Part shown: piece by piece, positions 15,562 through 24,700 of the stretch | Numbering within the stretch: the first letter of the stretch is position 1 | Layout: every line of letters starts with the position of its first letter | From: CAZJKE01 sp964555625 | Lineage (GTDB): Bacteria > Planctomycetota > Phycisphaerae > Phycisphaerales > SM1A02 | Direction: 5' to 3' | DNA length: 31,359 nt | Assembly: GCA_964555625.1 (NCBI GenBank) | Contig: CAZKTE010000014.1 | Span: 1-31,359 of the forward strand | Position numbers and translations under genes: made by a program | The notes under the pieces: model-generated | Seen by the model: the letters and a program-made list of their open reading frames with translations, nothing else | Databases searched by the model: none | What the model was told of the DNA's origin: nothing

Positions 15562-16602
15562 ATGGCTACGCAATCCACGGACATCGTCAGTTGCCTGCTT
15601 GAGGCGGGCATCCACTTCGGCCAGCGCCGAAGCAATTGGAACCCGCGCATGAAGCCCTACATCTGGGGCCTGCGCAACGGGATCCACATCATTGACATCC
15701 GCGAGACGGTCAAGGGACTGCTGCGGGCCCGGAAGTTCATCCAGAACACCGTGGCCGGCGGCAAGGACGTCGTCTTCGTCGGGACCAAGCGCCAAGCTAA
15801 GGACGCCGTCCAGCGGCATGCGACCGAGTCGAACATGCCCTGGGTCACCGAGCGCTGGCTTGGCGGCACCCTCACGAACTTCCGAACGATCCGCGAGCGG
15901 CTCAGTCGCCTCGAGGAACTCGAGCAGCTCGTCAAGAGCGGCGAGATCGACAACTACTCCAAGAAGATGACGTCGCAGTTGATGCGCGAGAAGCGCAAGA
16001 TCACGCGCAACCTTGAGGGCATCCGAAACATGGACAAGCTGCCCGGCGCCATGGTCGTCATCGATGCGAACATAGAGGTCAACGCGCTGCGCGAGGCAAC
16101 GGCCCTGCAGATCCCGACGATCGGACTGATCGACACGGATGGAAACCCCGGGCTCGTGGACATCCCGATTCCCGGAAACGACGACTCGCTGCGATCGATC
16201 GAGGTCATCGTCAGCGACCTGATGGCCGCCGTCAACGAGGGCCTCCAAGGTCGACGCGCCAAGGAAGCTGCCGATGCCGCATCCGCAGTCAGCGAGAAGA
16301 ACGGCGAGGACGCACCGCCCAAACGATCGGTACGCGCAGCGTTCAAGGCCCAGGAGTCCGCCGAGGACGCCCCGGCCCCGGAGGAGGCACCCGCCGCGGA
16401 GCCTGCCCCGGACGCTGCACCGGAACCCGACCCGGCACCGCCGGCTGAACCCGCTGAGGAGCCCGCGCCGGAACCGGCGCCCGAGCCCGAAGCCGCTCCC
16501 GAGCCCGCACCGGAGCCCGAGACGGCACCGGAGCCTGCACCTGAAGCACCCAGCGATGCGCCTGCCGAGGGCGATCAAGAGAAGACCACCCCAGACGCGT
16601 GA
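15562..16602 (+). CDS. rpsB: 30S ribosomal protein S2 with a long Pro/Glu-rich tail
   Basis: A 346-residue S2. Residues 1-230 are the standard fold: LLEAGIHFGQRRSNWNPRMK, IHIIDIRETV, DVVFVGTKRQAKDAVQ, RWLGGTLTNFRTIRER and PTIGLIDTDGNPGLVDIPIPGND. The start at 15562 has AGGAG 6 nt upstream; frames opening earlier run through the leader. Bacterial S2 is usually about 230-260 residues. Here residues 231-346 add a charged linker and, at about 270-330, a low-complexity run of E-P-A-P type units, likely disordered and exposed on the small subunit. It is followed 22 nt later by tsf, the classic rpsB-tsf operon. Confidence 0.97.
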   Translation: MATQSTDIVSCLLEAGIHFGQRRSNWNPRMKPYIWGLRNGIHIIDIRETVKGLLRARKFIQNTVAGGKDVVFVGTKRQAKDAVQRHATESNMPWVTERWLGGTLTNFRTIRERLSRLEELEQLVKSGEIDNYSKKMTSQLMREKRKITRNLEGIRNMDKLPGAMVVIDANIEVNALREATALQIPTIGLIDTDGNPGLVDIPIPGNDDSLRSIEVIVSDLMAAVNEGLQGRRAKEAADAASAVSEKNGEDAPPKRSVRAAFKAQESAEDAPAPEEAPAAEPAPDAAPEPDPAPPAEPAEEPAPEPAPEPEAAPEPAPEPETAPEPAPEAPSDAPAEGDQEKTTPDA

Positions 16603-16624
16603 CGCGTCTTACGGAGAGATGACC

Positions 16625-17410
16625 GTGAGCTTTACCGCCAATGACGTAATGGCCCTGCGGCAGAAGACCGGACTGGGCATGATGGACTGCAAGAACGCCC
16701 TGACCGAGAAGGAAGGCGACATCGCCGCCGCCGAGCAGTGGCTGCGCGAGACCAAGAAGGAAAAGATGGACACGCGGACCGAGCGTGCCACCGGCGAGGG
16801 CCGCATCGGCGTCGCCTACGGCGACGGGTGCGCGGTCATCGTCGAGATCCAGACCGAGACCGACTTCACCGCCCGCACCGAGTCCTTCGTCGAGATGGTC
16901 GAGCAGGTCGCCACGATGGCGACCTCGCAGGGCGACGGTGACGTGGAGGCCACGGACGAGATGGTCGCCCTGGTCGACGACATTCGAATCACGACCGGCG
17001 AGAACGCAAACTTCGCCCGCGGAAGGCGTCTCAGTGGCGACACCTTCGGCCACTACGTCCACCACGACGGCAAGCGAGCCGCCCTAGTTCAGGTCGATGG
17101 TTCAGCCGACGCCGACACCCTCAAAGGCGTCTGTCAGCACATCGTGTTCCACGATCCGGCGGGCATCAGCGCCGAGGACGTCGAAGCGTCGACGATCGAG
17201 GACATCAAGACCACGGCGATCGCCGAGGCGGTCGAGTCGGGTAAGCCCGAGGAGATCGCCGGCAAGATCGCCGAGGGCAAGGTCCGCAAGTACCTCGAGG
17301 AGAACACGCTCATGGCCCAGAAGTACGTGCTCGACGAGTCGAAGACCGTCGCAGACGTCATGGGCGATGCCACGATCTCGGCCTTCGTGCGGTACACGCT
17401 CGGAGGCTGA
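16625..17410 (+). CDS. tsf: Translation elongation factor Ts
   Basis: A 261-residue EF-Ts, the nucleotide-exchange factor that reloads EF-Tu with GTP. The N-terminal EF-Tu-binding module has MALRQKTGLGMMDCKNALTE, and the core has the conserved TETDFTARTESFVEMV with the TDF motif. Later family blocks are GKRAALVQVDG, EKVRKYLEE-like KVRKYLEENTLMAQKYV and a C-terminal VADVMG region. The start was set at GTG 16625, which has GGAG 8 nt upstream. An ATG at 16619, two codons earlier, lies only 2 nt from the same GGAG and is less likely. It is co-transcribed with rpsB. Confidence 0.95.
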   Translation: MSFTANDVMALRQKTGLGMMDCKNALTEKEGDIAAAEQWLRETKKEKMDTRTERATGEGRIGVAYGDGCAVIVEIQTETDFTARTESFVEMVEQVATMATSQGDGDVEATDEMVALVDDIRITTGENANFARGRRLSGDTFGHYVHHDGKRAALVQVDGSADADTLKGVCQHIVFHDPAGISAEDVEASTIEDIKTTAIAEAVESGKPEEIAGKIAEGKVRKYLEENTLMAQKYVLDESKTVADVMGDATISAFVRYTLGG

Positions 17411-17440
17411 CCCCGCCCTCTTGGAAGAGAAGGGCACGCC

Positions 17441-17466
17441 AGCCCCCCCGCCCCACGGCGGGGGCT
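17441..17466. terminator. GC hairpin between convergent tsf and ggt
   Basis: A left arm of AGCCCCCCCGCC and a right arm GGCGGGGGCT pair around a short loop, with two extra C in the left arm. It lies 30 nt after the tsf stop and ends 1 nt before the ggt stop codon. No T-run follows on either strand. It would serve both convergent genes. Confidence 0.6.
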
Positions 17467-17467
17467 G

Positions 17468-19147
17468 TCACTTGGGGGCGATGCCCGCCGGCCTGCCGCC
17501 CTTGCGGGGGTCGCACGCTGGCAACTGCGTCCCGTCGGCGTCGATGGCGATGACCTGCACGACTGCGATCTGCCCGCGCTCCCGCGTCTCATGCCCCATC
17601 GCCTCTAGGAAGACGACCGTGGCTTGGTCGTCCCAGTCCCGCTCGAGGTCCACGCGTTTGGGCATCCACTGGTGGTGAAGGCGCGGCCGCGCTAATGCCA
17701 CCACGGGCTCGTCGCCGAACTGCGCGACGTTGAGCAGCACCTGCGCCACGGCGCTGATGATGCGTGGGCCCCCGCTGGCGCCCAAGACTAGGACCGGCCG
17801 CCCATCGCGGAGCACGATTGTCGGCGACATGCTCGAGAGCGGTCGCTTTCCCGGCCCCGGAAGATTCGCCGCCGACTGTTGCAGACCATAAGCATTGACC
17901 CGTCCGGGGGTCGTGAAGTCATCGAGCTCGTTGTTGAGCGCGAAACCGTATCCCGGCACCGTCACCAGCGACCCGAAGGACGTATTGATGGTCTCCGTCG
18001 CGGCGACCACCCACCCATCGCCATCGACGACGCTGAAGTGGCTCGTGCCATCGTCATCAGGTGGTGGTGCCATCGACCCGTAGGTCATCGCCTCGGCCGT
18101 CATCGCCAAGTCAATGCGGGCGGCAAGCTCCTCCAGGTTTCGGCGATCAAGGAGCTTCTCGACCGGCACGTGGGCGAACTCCGGGTCGGCCAAGTGCTCG
18201 GCGCGGTCGGCGAATGCGTGCTGCATCGCCTCGACCAGCACGTGGTGATATCTCGGATCACTGCGATCGTTGATCTCCTCGCGGGCCAGAACCGTTCGCG
18301 CGACCGTGATGATCTGCCCAAGCGCCACCCCGCCGCTGCTCGGTGGCGGCATGGTAATGAGCGTCTCGCCACGCCCGACGTCCACCGAAAGCGGGGCGAC
18401 CCAGCGTGGCTCGTAGGCGCGCAGATCATCGCGCGTGAGCACGCCGCCGCTCGCGGCGGCGGCGGCGACGATGGCATCGGCCACGTCCCCTGCATAGAAC
18501 CCCACGGCGCCGTGGTCTGCAATCAATTGCAAGACCGTCGCCTGTCCCGGCAACCGCACGCGGCGCCCAAAGAAGGCGTCGCGCGTCTCCCGGGCCACAG
18601 GCCCGAGTAACGGGAATCGCTCGAGTCGCGCCTCGACGGACTCCTGCGCCCCGCGGTGCGCTGCATCGGCCTCGTAGCCACCGCGGGCTAGGGCGATCGC
18701 CGGGGCAAGGACCGCGGCGCGTGGCAACTGGCCATAGCGTTCGTGCGCTGCGAGCAGTCCTGCAACGGTGCCCGGAACTCCAACCGCTGCTCCCCCGTCC
18801 CTGCTAGCGACACCGGCCCCTTCAACCGGTGGGTTGGCGAAGAAGGTCGGACCGACGGCGGCGGGCGCCGTTTCGCGGTAGTTGAGCGCCATCGGCGATC
18901 CGTCCGGAGGCACGATGACCATGAAGCCACCGCCGCCAATCCCGCAACTGAAGGGCCGCACGACGCTCAGCGCGAAACTGGTGGCAACGGCGGCGTCGAC
19001 TGCGTTGCCGCCGGCTGCCAGGATCTCCGCGCCTGCGCGCGAAGCCAGAACGTGGTCGGCGGCTACGGCGCCACCGGCGTACCGCGGCTGCTGCGCTGCG
19101 CAGGCGCAGGTCAAAAACAGTGCAAGCAGTAGCAGGATGCGTCTCAT
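17468..19147 (-). CDS. ggt: Gamma-glutamyltransferase, exported
   Basis: A 559-residue gamma-glutamyltranspeptidase, which hydrolyses glutathione or transfers its gamma-glutamyl group in the periplasm. The N-terminus RRILLLLALFLTCACAAQ is an export signal and may be a lipoprotein signal. The proenzyme hallmarks are present: GGNAVDAAVATSFALSV (46-62), GIGGGGFMVI (69-78), and Arg91 in NYRETAP, which binds the substrate carboxylate. The self-processing nucleophile is Thr368 in DDDGTSHFSVVD. The small subunit has LNNELDDF, PLSSMSPT and the oxyanion pair in GASGGPRI. It should therefore be catalytically competent. Its start overlaps the stop of the upstream sugar-isomerase-like gene (ATGA), so the two form an operon. 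Confidence 0.93.
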   Translation of the reverse strand: MRRILLLLALFLTCACAAQQPRYAGGAVAADHVLASRAGAEILAAGGNAVDAAVATSFALSVVRPFSCGIGGGGFMVIVPPDGSPMALNYRETAPAAVGPTFFANPPVEGAGVASRDGGAAVGVPGTVAGLLAAHERYGQLPRAAVLAPAIALARGGYEADAAHRGAQESVEARLERFPLLGPVARETRDAFFGRRVRLPGQATVLQLIADHGAVGFYAGDVADAIVAAAAASGGVLTRDDLRAYEPRWVAPLSVDVGRGETLITMPPPSSGGVALGQIITVARTVLAREEINDRSDPRYHHVLVEAMQHAFADRAEHLADPEFAHVPVEKLLDRRNLEELAARIDLAMTAEAMTYGSMAPPPDDDGTSHFSVVDGDGWVVAATETINTSFGSLVTVPGYGFALNNELDDFTTPGRVNAYGLQQSAANLPGPGKRPLSSMSPTIVLRDGRPVLVLGASGGPRIISAVAQVLLNVAQFGDEPVVALARPRLHHQWMPKRVDLERDWDDQATVVFLEAMGHETRERGQIAVVQVIAIDADGTQLPACDPRKGGRPAGIAPK

Positions 19148-19950
19148 GTGGCGTCAAGCACGACCTGGTGCGCACGACGTATGTCGGCGACACGTTCGTC
19201 GCCGCCCTCGCGCTCAAGAACCAGGTCGGCATCCTCGGGAACAATCGACAGGAAGGTCGGCCAGTCGACATCGCCGCTGCCGACGACGACCTCGCTGCCC
19301 CAGGTGCCCGCCGCGGCCGTGGCGGTCGCGTCCTTGACGTGCACCTGGACGACGTGTGCGAGCAGGGCGGTGATCGCCTCGATCGGATCGCCCTTGTCGT
19401 AGAGGATCATGTTGGCCGGATCGAAGTTCACGGCGAGATTGGGCATCGCCAGCGCCTCGAGCACTCCAAGGAGCGTGGCTGCCGTCTCTTGGCCGGTCTC
19501 CAGGGCGAGGGTCATGTCACGATCGGAAAACAGCGTCGCCACCGATCGCAGTCGATCGAGCATGACGTCGTGGAGCGGATCGTCGCGATCGGGCGGCAGG
19601 AAGCCGGCGTGAAACGTCACAAGGGAAAGGCCCATGGCTGCGGCCGCGTCGGCACAGCGCTGCGCCCGTTCCCAGGTCGCCGGCCAGGTCGCGTCGCTTC
19701 GGACGCCTCCGGTCTCTGCGATCGTTTCGAGCGTGGTGTAGTCCTCGCCGGTGGCCGCGAGCATGCCACTGATAACACTGATGCCTGCATCGGCGATCAT
19801 GGCCGGTGCATCGGCCCACGCATCGTCCTCTCCGAGTGGCGCCAGGCCCAGTTGCAGCGCATCGAGGCCACATGCGCGGACCTGCCCAATGAGGTCTGCG
19901 GGCCCCTGCGGGCGCAGGCTCCAGTGGCACACGGCGATTCGTCGATCCAT
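19144..19950 (-). CDS. Sugar phosphate isomerase/epimerase-like TIM barrel protein
   Basis: A 268-residue protein of the xylose-isomerase-like/AP endonuclease 2 superfamily. Candidate metal ligands lie at strand ends as the family predicts: Glu in LALETGQE, Asp in AVNFDPANMILY, His in VVQVHVKDA and Glu in LVLEREGG. FHAGFLPP is another typical strand end. The substrate cannot be told from sequence; members isomerise or epimerise keto-sugars such as inosose or tagatose derivatives. AAGGAG lies 8 nt before the ATG. It is the first gene of the operon with ggt and divergent from the hotdog-fold gene. Confidence 0.85.
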   Translation of the reverse strand: MDRRIAVCHWSLRPQGPADLIGQVRACGLDALQLGLAPLGEDDAWADAPAMIADAGISVISGMLAATGEDYTTLETIAETGGVRSDATWPATWERAQRCADAAAAMGLSLVTFHAGFLPPDRDDPLHDVMLDRLRSVATLFSDRDMTLALETGQETAATLLGVLEALAMPNLAVNFDPANMILYDKGDPIEAITALLAHVVQVHVKDATATAAAGTWGSEVVVGSGDVDWPTFLSIVPEDADLVLEREGGDERVADIRRAHQVVLDAT

Positions 19951-19978
19951 GAAGATGGCTCCTTGCCCGGCGGGCGGC

Positions 19979-19985
19979 TAGGATA
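19979..19985. promoter_or_regulatory. Overlapping divergent -10 boxes
   Basis: The heptamer TAGGATA contains TAGGAT on the plus strand (26 nt before the ATG at 20011) and TATCCT on the minus strand (29 nt before the ATG at 19950). It sits in the middle of a 60-bp divergent intergenic region. Neither direction has a clear -35. A shared bidirectional promoter is a reasonable guess. Confidence 0.4.
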
Positions 19986-20010
19986 CGCTGTTTCGCCGAG
20001 CCAATCCCCA

Positions 20011-20625
20011 ATGTCCGTCTCTTCCATCAAGCCCGACTCATCGCTTGAGCAGTCCCCGGCAACGGAGCAGCTCCCGGGCGTGAAGCTCACCTTCTGGGAG
20101 AAGGTCGAGGCGTACATCACGCGCCTGAGCACCCGCAACAACTTCTGGCACCGCGTCTGCTCGCTGATCTGGCTGCCCTTCGCGTTTCGAAGCGGCATCA
20201 CGATGCGGCGCATCAGCAGCGACCGCTTCAGCGCGGTCCTGCCCTTCAAGCGCTCCAACCGAAACTTCTACAACGCCATGGCCGGTGCCGCCCTGCTGGG
20301 GAACAGCGAGGTCGCCGCGGGCATGTTCCTCTTCAAGCTCTGCGGCAGTGACTATGCCGTCGTCTGCAAGCACATGTCCTACAAGTTCCTCAGACCCTGT
20401 CACGGACCGGCGGTCTACCGCGTGCTTGAGGCCGAGGAGGTCTCCCGGCGCCTCGAGGAGTACAAGGAGGCGGGTAGTGAGTTCAATCTCGACTTCTCGA
20501 TGGAGATCTCGCAGATCAAGGTCAAGAAGGGCCGAGACATGCGCGTGGGCCGCTGCGACATCACCTTCCACTGCACGCCCAAGGCGATGATTCGCGGCCG
20601 CGGGAAGCGGAAGCGCGCTACGTAG
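20011..20625 (+). CDS. Hotdog-fold DUF4442-type protein
   Basis: A 204-residue soluble protein. The middle part (about 65-130) has the pattern of DUF4442 and related hotdog-fold thioesterases: RSNRNFYNAMAGAALLGNSEVAAG, quoted in part, resembles the central helix with N-x-x-x-x-M-x-x-A-A-x-L, followed by strands HMSYKFLRPCHGPAV. Hotdog enzymes of this kind act on acyl-CoA or acyl-carrier-protein thioesters, but many DUF4442 members have no assigned activity and no catalytic residue is certain here. The C-terminus is strongly basic. There is no Shine-Dalgarno at the ATG. The next gene starts 25 nt downstream, so the two are probably co-transcribed. Confidence 0.65.
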   Translation: MSVSSIKPDSSLEQSPATEQLPGVKLTFWEKVEAYITRLSTRNNFWHRVCSLIWLPFAFRSGITMRRISSDRFSAVLPFKRSNRNFYNAMAGAALLGNSEVAAGMFLFKLCGSDYAVVCKHMSYKFLRPCHGPAVYRVLEAEEVSRRLEEYKEAGSEFNLDFSMEISQIKVKKGRDMRVGRCDITFHCTPKAMIRGRGKRKRAT

Positions 20626-20650
20626 CGCGAACCTGCCCTGGAGTCCTCCA

Positions 20651-21733
20651 ATGCTCCGAACGACCACCTGGGGTCTCTACCTCGCATCGAGCTGGACCTG
20701 GTGCATCGGGATGTTCATGCCGGTGGTCCTGCTCGATCGCTATGGATGGGGCGGCGTCGCACTCTTTGCGATCCCAAACATTCTCGGGCTCGTGGCCTTC
20801 GGCTATGTCGTGCGCACGCCGCAGCGGTCCGCTGAGCTCTGCGCGCACCATGGTCGCGCCATGGCAGCCTTCTCGGTCGTCACCATCGCCTTCCACGTCT
20901 TCTTCCTTGCGATGGTCGCGCGGTGGCTAGCACCATCCCTGGGCGCCAAGTGGTCCTGGATGCTGCCGGCGGCCGCGCTGGTCGCCGCCTTCGCGCTGCG
21001 AGCCCTGCCGACGCGCGCCTGGCCGCTGCTTGGCACCGCCGTCTTCCTGCTCTCTCTCGCCGTGGGCTGCACGCTGCTGCCGGCGAACATCGAGCCGCTT
21101 TCCAGCGGCCCTTGGCAGGATCTGCTGTGGCTTGCACCGATCATCACCTTCGGATTCCTGCTCTGTCCATATCTGGACGCCACCTTCCACCGCGCGCTGC
21201 AGGAAGCGCCCTCCCGGCATGCCTTCGCCATATTCGGCGCGGCGTTCGCAGTGATCATCGCCATCACATGCCTCTACGCCGACGCGTTGGTTGCGGGCCT
21301 CGCGACGATCGTGGTCGTCCACCTAGTCGCCCAGTCGATCTTCACGATCGGCGCGCACCTGCGAGAGGCGCCGCGGCTGGCCAGCGCGAAGTGGACGCTG
21401 ACAGCGGTGCTGGTCGCGGCGACGTTGGGCATGATGATTGCATGGCGCGACCACGGCGATGTCGCGGCGGTGGTCGACGACTACCTGCGATGGATCGCCT
21501 TCTACGGGTTGATCTTCCCGGGGATCGTCGCGGTGTTCATGCACCAGAGAGGGTCATGGACAACGGGTCGCACGCTCGGCTTCACCTTGCTGTGCGTGAT
21601 GGCGATTCCAATGCTCGACGCAGGGTTCCTGCGGGACCAGGCGTGGCTCACGATCCCGCCAATCGTCGTGCTGGTGGTCTGGGCGTTCGCCGATCGGGCG
21701 AAGCCTACTTCCTTGCTCCACAGCACTTCTTGA
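20651..21733 (+). CDS. Polytopic membrane protein of unknown function
   Basis: A 360-residue integral membrane protein with about 10-12 hydrophobic segments spread over its length and no large soluble domain. I do not recognise a named family. The first 90 residues (WTWCIGMFMPVVLLDRYGWG, then FAIPNILGLVAFGYVV) faintly resemble the start of sodium:solute symporters. At 360 residues it is shorter than those carriers, so transporter is only a guess. GGAG lies 7 nt before the ATG. The last 29 nt overlap the 3' end of secA on the other strand, so the C-terminal residues are constrained by both genes. Confidence 0.8.
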   Translation: MLRTTTWGLYLASSWTWCIGMFMPVVLLDRYGWGGVALFAIPNILGLVAFGYVVRTPQRSAELCAHHGRAMAAFSVVTIAFHVFFLAMVARWLAPSLGAKWSWMLPAAALVAAFALRALPTRAWPLLGTAVFLLSLAVGCTLLPANIEPLSSGPWQDLLWLAPIITFGFLLCPYLDATFHRALQEAPSRHAFAIFGAAFAVIIAITCLYADALVAGLATIVVVHLVAQSIFTIGAHLREAPRLASAKWTLTAVLVAATLGMMIAWRDHGDVAAVVDDYLRWIAFYGLIFPGIVAVFMHQRGSWTTGRTLGFTLLCVMAIPMLDAGFLRDQAWLTIPPIVVLVVWAFADRAKPTSLLHSTS

Positions 21734-24700
21734 ACTTCTTGCCGCTCCCGCACGGGCAGGGCTCGTTTCGGCCGACGGTCATGGGACCGCCCGAGGACTG
21801 TGCCGCGGTCGCCGCGGCCACGGCAGCCTCCGCTGCGCGCGGACGCGGGGCGGGCTGCGACGCGGGTCGCTGCGCAGGCTGCGGGGGTGCAGGAGCCTCC
21901 CCGTCGCCGTTAGTCGCCGCCGGCGGCGCCGGACGTGGTGCCACCTGCATGCGGGCCTTGAATACCAGGTCCGTGGTGCGCTCCTGCATGTGTGCGAACA
22001 TCTCGTCGAAGAGCCGAGCGCCCTCCCGCTTGAACTCGATGCGAGGATCGCGCTGGCTGAAGGAACGGAAGCCGATCGACTCCCGGACCTGGTCCACTTG
22101 GTGGAGGTGATCCTTCCAAGTCGCATCGAAGATCTGGAGCAGGACGTTTCGCTCAAGCTGCGTCAACTCCGCCCTCTGGACCTGCCGCACCTTGTCAGCG
22201 GCCACGCTCACTGGGTCGTTCTCGAGGGCTTCCTTCTCCTGATCGTTGAGAGCGAAGTGCCAGTTGGAACGCAGCCAGGCGTCGAGATCACCGTCGGCCG
22301 CCTCGACCATGCGCTCGGCACGGCGCTGCACGCGATCATCGTCCCAGCGGCCAGCCTCCTCAAGCAGGAAGGTGCGGAGTTCGTTGGGATCGCCCGAAGG
22401 CAACGTCGACGGTGTCCAGTCGAGGTCGTACTTGACTTTGGCCCAGTGACAGAATCGCTCCATCGCCTGCTGCGCATCCTGCTGCATCAGCGCGCCGGTC
22501 AGCTCAATGGAGAATTCCACTGGGTACTCGCGCTCGCGCACCGCGTAGAGCTCCGTTGCACGGTCCATCACTAGGTCGACCGCATCATCGAGCTCGAGCC
22601 CGTCGAATTCCGCGGCGGTGCACTCGAACTCGAACTTCGCGTTGACCCAGATGGCCAGTTCTTTGTACCCATGATCGTCAAGCAGGTACGGGTCAAGCGG
22701 TGAGAGATCCAGTGATCGGATCTTGACGTCGGCCGCCTCCTCGATACGGCTGATGATGTCCTGTCGCTTCATCTCCGTGGCCTCGGCGATCGTCAGGTCG
22801 CAGTCCCAGGCCGCACTCGCCCAGTCCACGAGTCCCTTCCAGTCCCAGGCGGACTCGTCGCGCTCGGAGATGTTTCCATCACCGAGGTCGATCGTGTCGG
22901 GCAGGTACTCGCCGATGGTCACACCGATCGTGTTCGCCGACTCCTCCAGAGCATCTCGCGTGACCAGACGGTGCAGGTCCTCGCGGTCCTTGCCCTTGAT
23001 GCGATCAGGGTCGATGCCGACATTGAGGTTCTCTCGCACCCACTCGGCGATGCAGTTGGCCGAATAGCGGTCATCGAGATACGTGTACACCGAGTCTGCG
23101 ACCGTCGCCTCGATGTACTCGAAGACCAACTCCCGAATGCCCTCACCCTCGAGGACCCGCTGGCGCAGGTCGTAGAACACATGCCGCTGGTGGTCCATCA
23201 CCTCGTCGTACTCGAGGATGTTCTTGCGGATCAGGAAGTTGCGCTCCTCGACCTTGCGCTGTGCCTTCGTAATGGCCTTCGTGAGCATGGTGTGTTCGAT
23301 GGCCACGCCTTCCTTCATGCCCATCTTGGAGAGCAATTGAAGGGTGCGCGGGCCGGCGAACATCTTCATCAGGTCATCTTCGAGGCTCAGGAAGAATCGC
23401 GACGACCCCTGGTCGCCCTGGCGGCCGCTGCGGCCGCGAAGCTGGTTATCGATGCGGCGCGCCTCGTGACGCTCAGTAGCCACCACGTGCAGGCCTCCCA
23501 GGTCCTCGATGTTCTTCCAGATGCGCAGGCGGTGCAGCAGGCACGCGCCGCTGCGATCGAGATCCTCGAGCATCTTGGCGTCCTTCATGCCGGGAGCCTT
23601 GTCCGGGTCGATCCACCAGCAGCAGGTCGCCCACCAGTGTTCCAGGAGTGCCCGGCCGATGGCCGCATCGTCCATGGCATCCACGTCGGGCGTCCGCAGA
23701 TTCAGTTCCCGCGGGGCTATGTGACGGAAGATTCGGCCCTTGAGCTCTTCCGCGTCCATGTCCGCCGTTACATCCCTCGGGCAGATGTCGCGCTTCTTCC
23801 AGTGGTCGATCAACTCCGCCGGCGTGAACGACGCGAGCTTGATGTCGGTACCACGGCCGGCCATGTTGGTCGAGACGGTCACGGCGCCGAGCTCGCCGGC
23901 GAACTTGACGATCTCGCCTTCTCGCTCGTGTTGCTCGGCATTGAGGACCTCGTGGGGCACGCCGTAGCGCTGCGTGAGCAGGTCGCCGAGTTCCTTGGAC
24001 TTCTCGACGCTCGTGGTGCCAACGAGGATGGGCCTGCCCGCGTCGTGCATGGCCCGAATCTCCTCGACGACGGCGTCGAGCTTGTCGCCACGTGTCGTGA
24101 AGACCAGGTCATTGTGGTCCACGCGCTCAATCGGCACATTGGTTGGAATCACGACCACGTCGAGGCCATAGATCTCGTAGAACTCGGTCGCCTCGGTGTC
24201 GGCGGTGCCGGTCATGCCCGCGAGCTTGTCGTAGAGCTTGAAGAAGTTCTGGATCGTGATCGTGGCCATGGTCTGCGTCTCCTGCTTGATGGGGACGCCT
24301 TCCTTCGCCTCGACGGCCTGGTGCAAGCCGTCGGACCACTGCCTGCCGATCATCTTTCTCCCGGTGTTCTGGTCGATGATGATGACGCCCATCTCGCCCT
24401 TGTCGTCGCTGTCGACGATGTAGTCGCGACCGCGCTCGTAGACCGTGTGGGCACGAATGGACTGCTCGAGCAGGTGCGGCACGTCCATGTTTGCGCCCAC
24501 GTAGAAGGAGCCAATGTCGGCCTCCTTCTGGGCCTTGGCAATGCCCTCGTGCGTCAGCGTGGCCCGCTTCTTGTCCAGCTCGACCTCGTAGAACTGCACA
24601 TGGCGGCTGCGGTGCTCCTCGAGGTCCGGGAGGCGCGCACGCTCGGTTTCCAGCTGCTCCTTGAGGCTCGGGATGGTGGACTTGTCCGCAGCGTTTCGAA

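Noticed and set aside
15559..16578. 339-codon minus-strand ORF opposite rpsB
   Set aside because: Its Arg/Gly/Leu-rich half simply mirrors the Pro/Glu repeat of S2.
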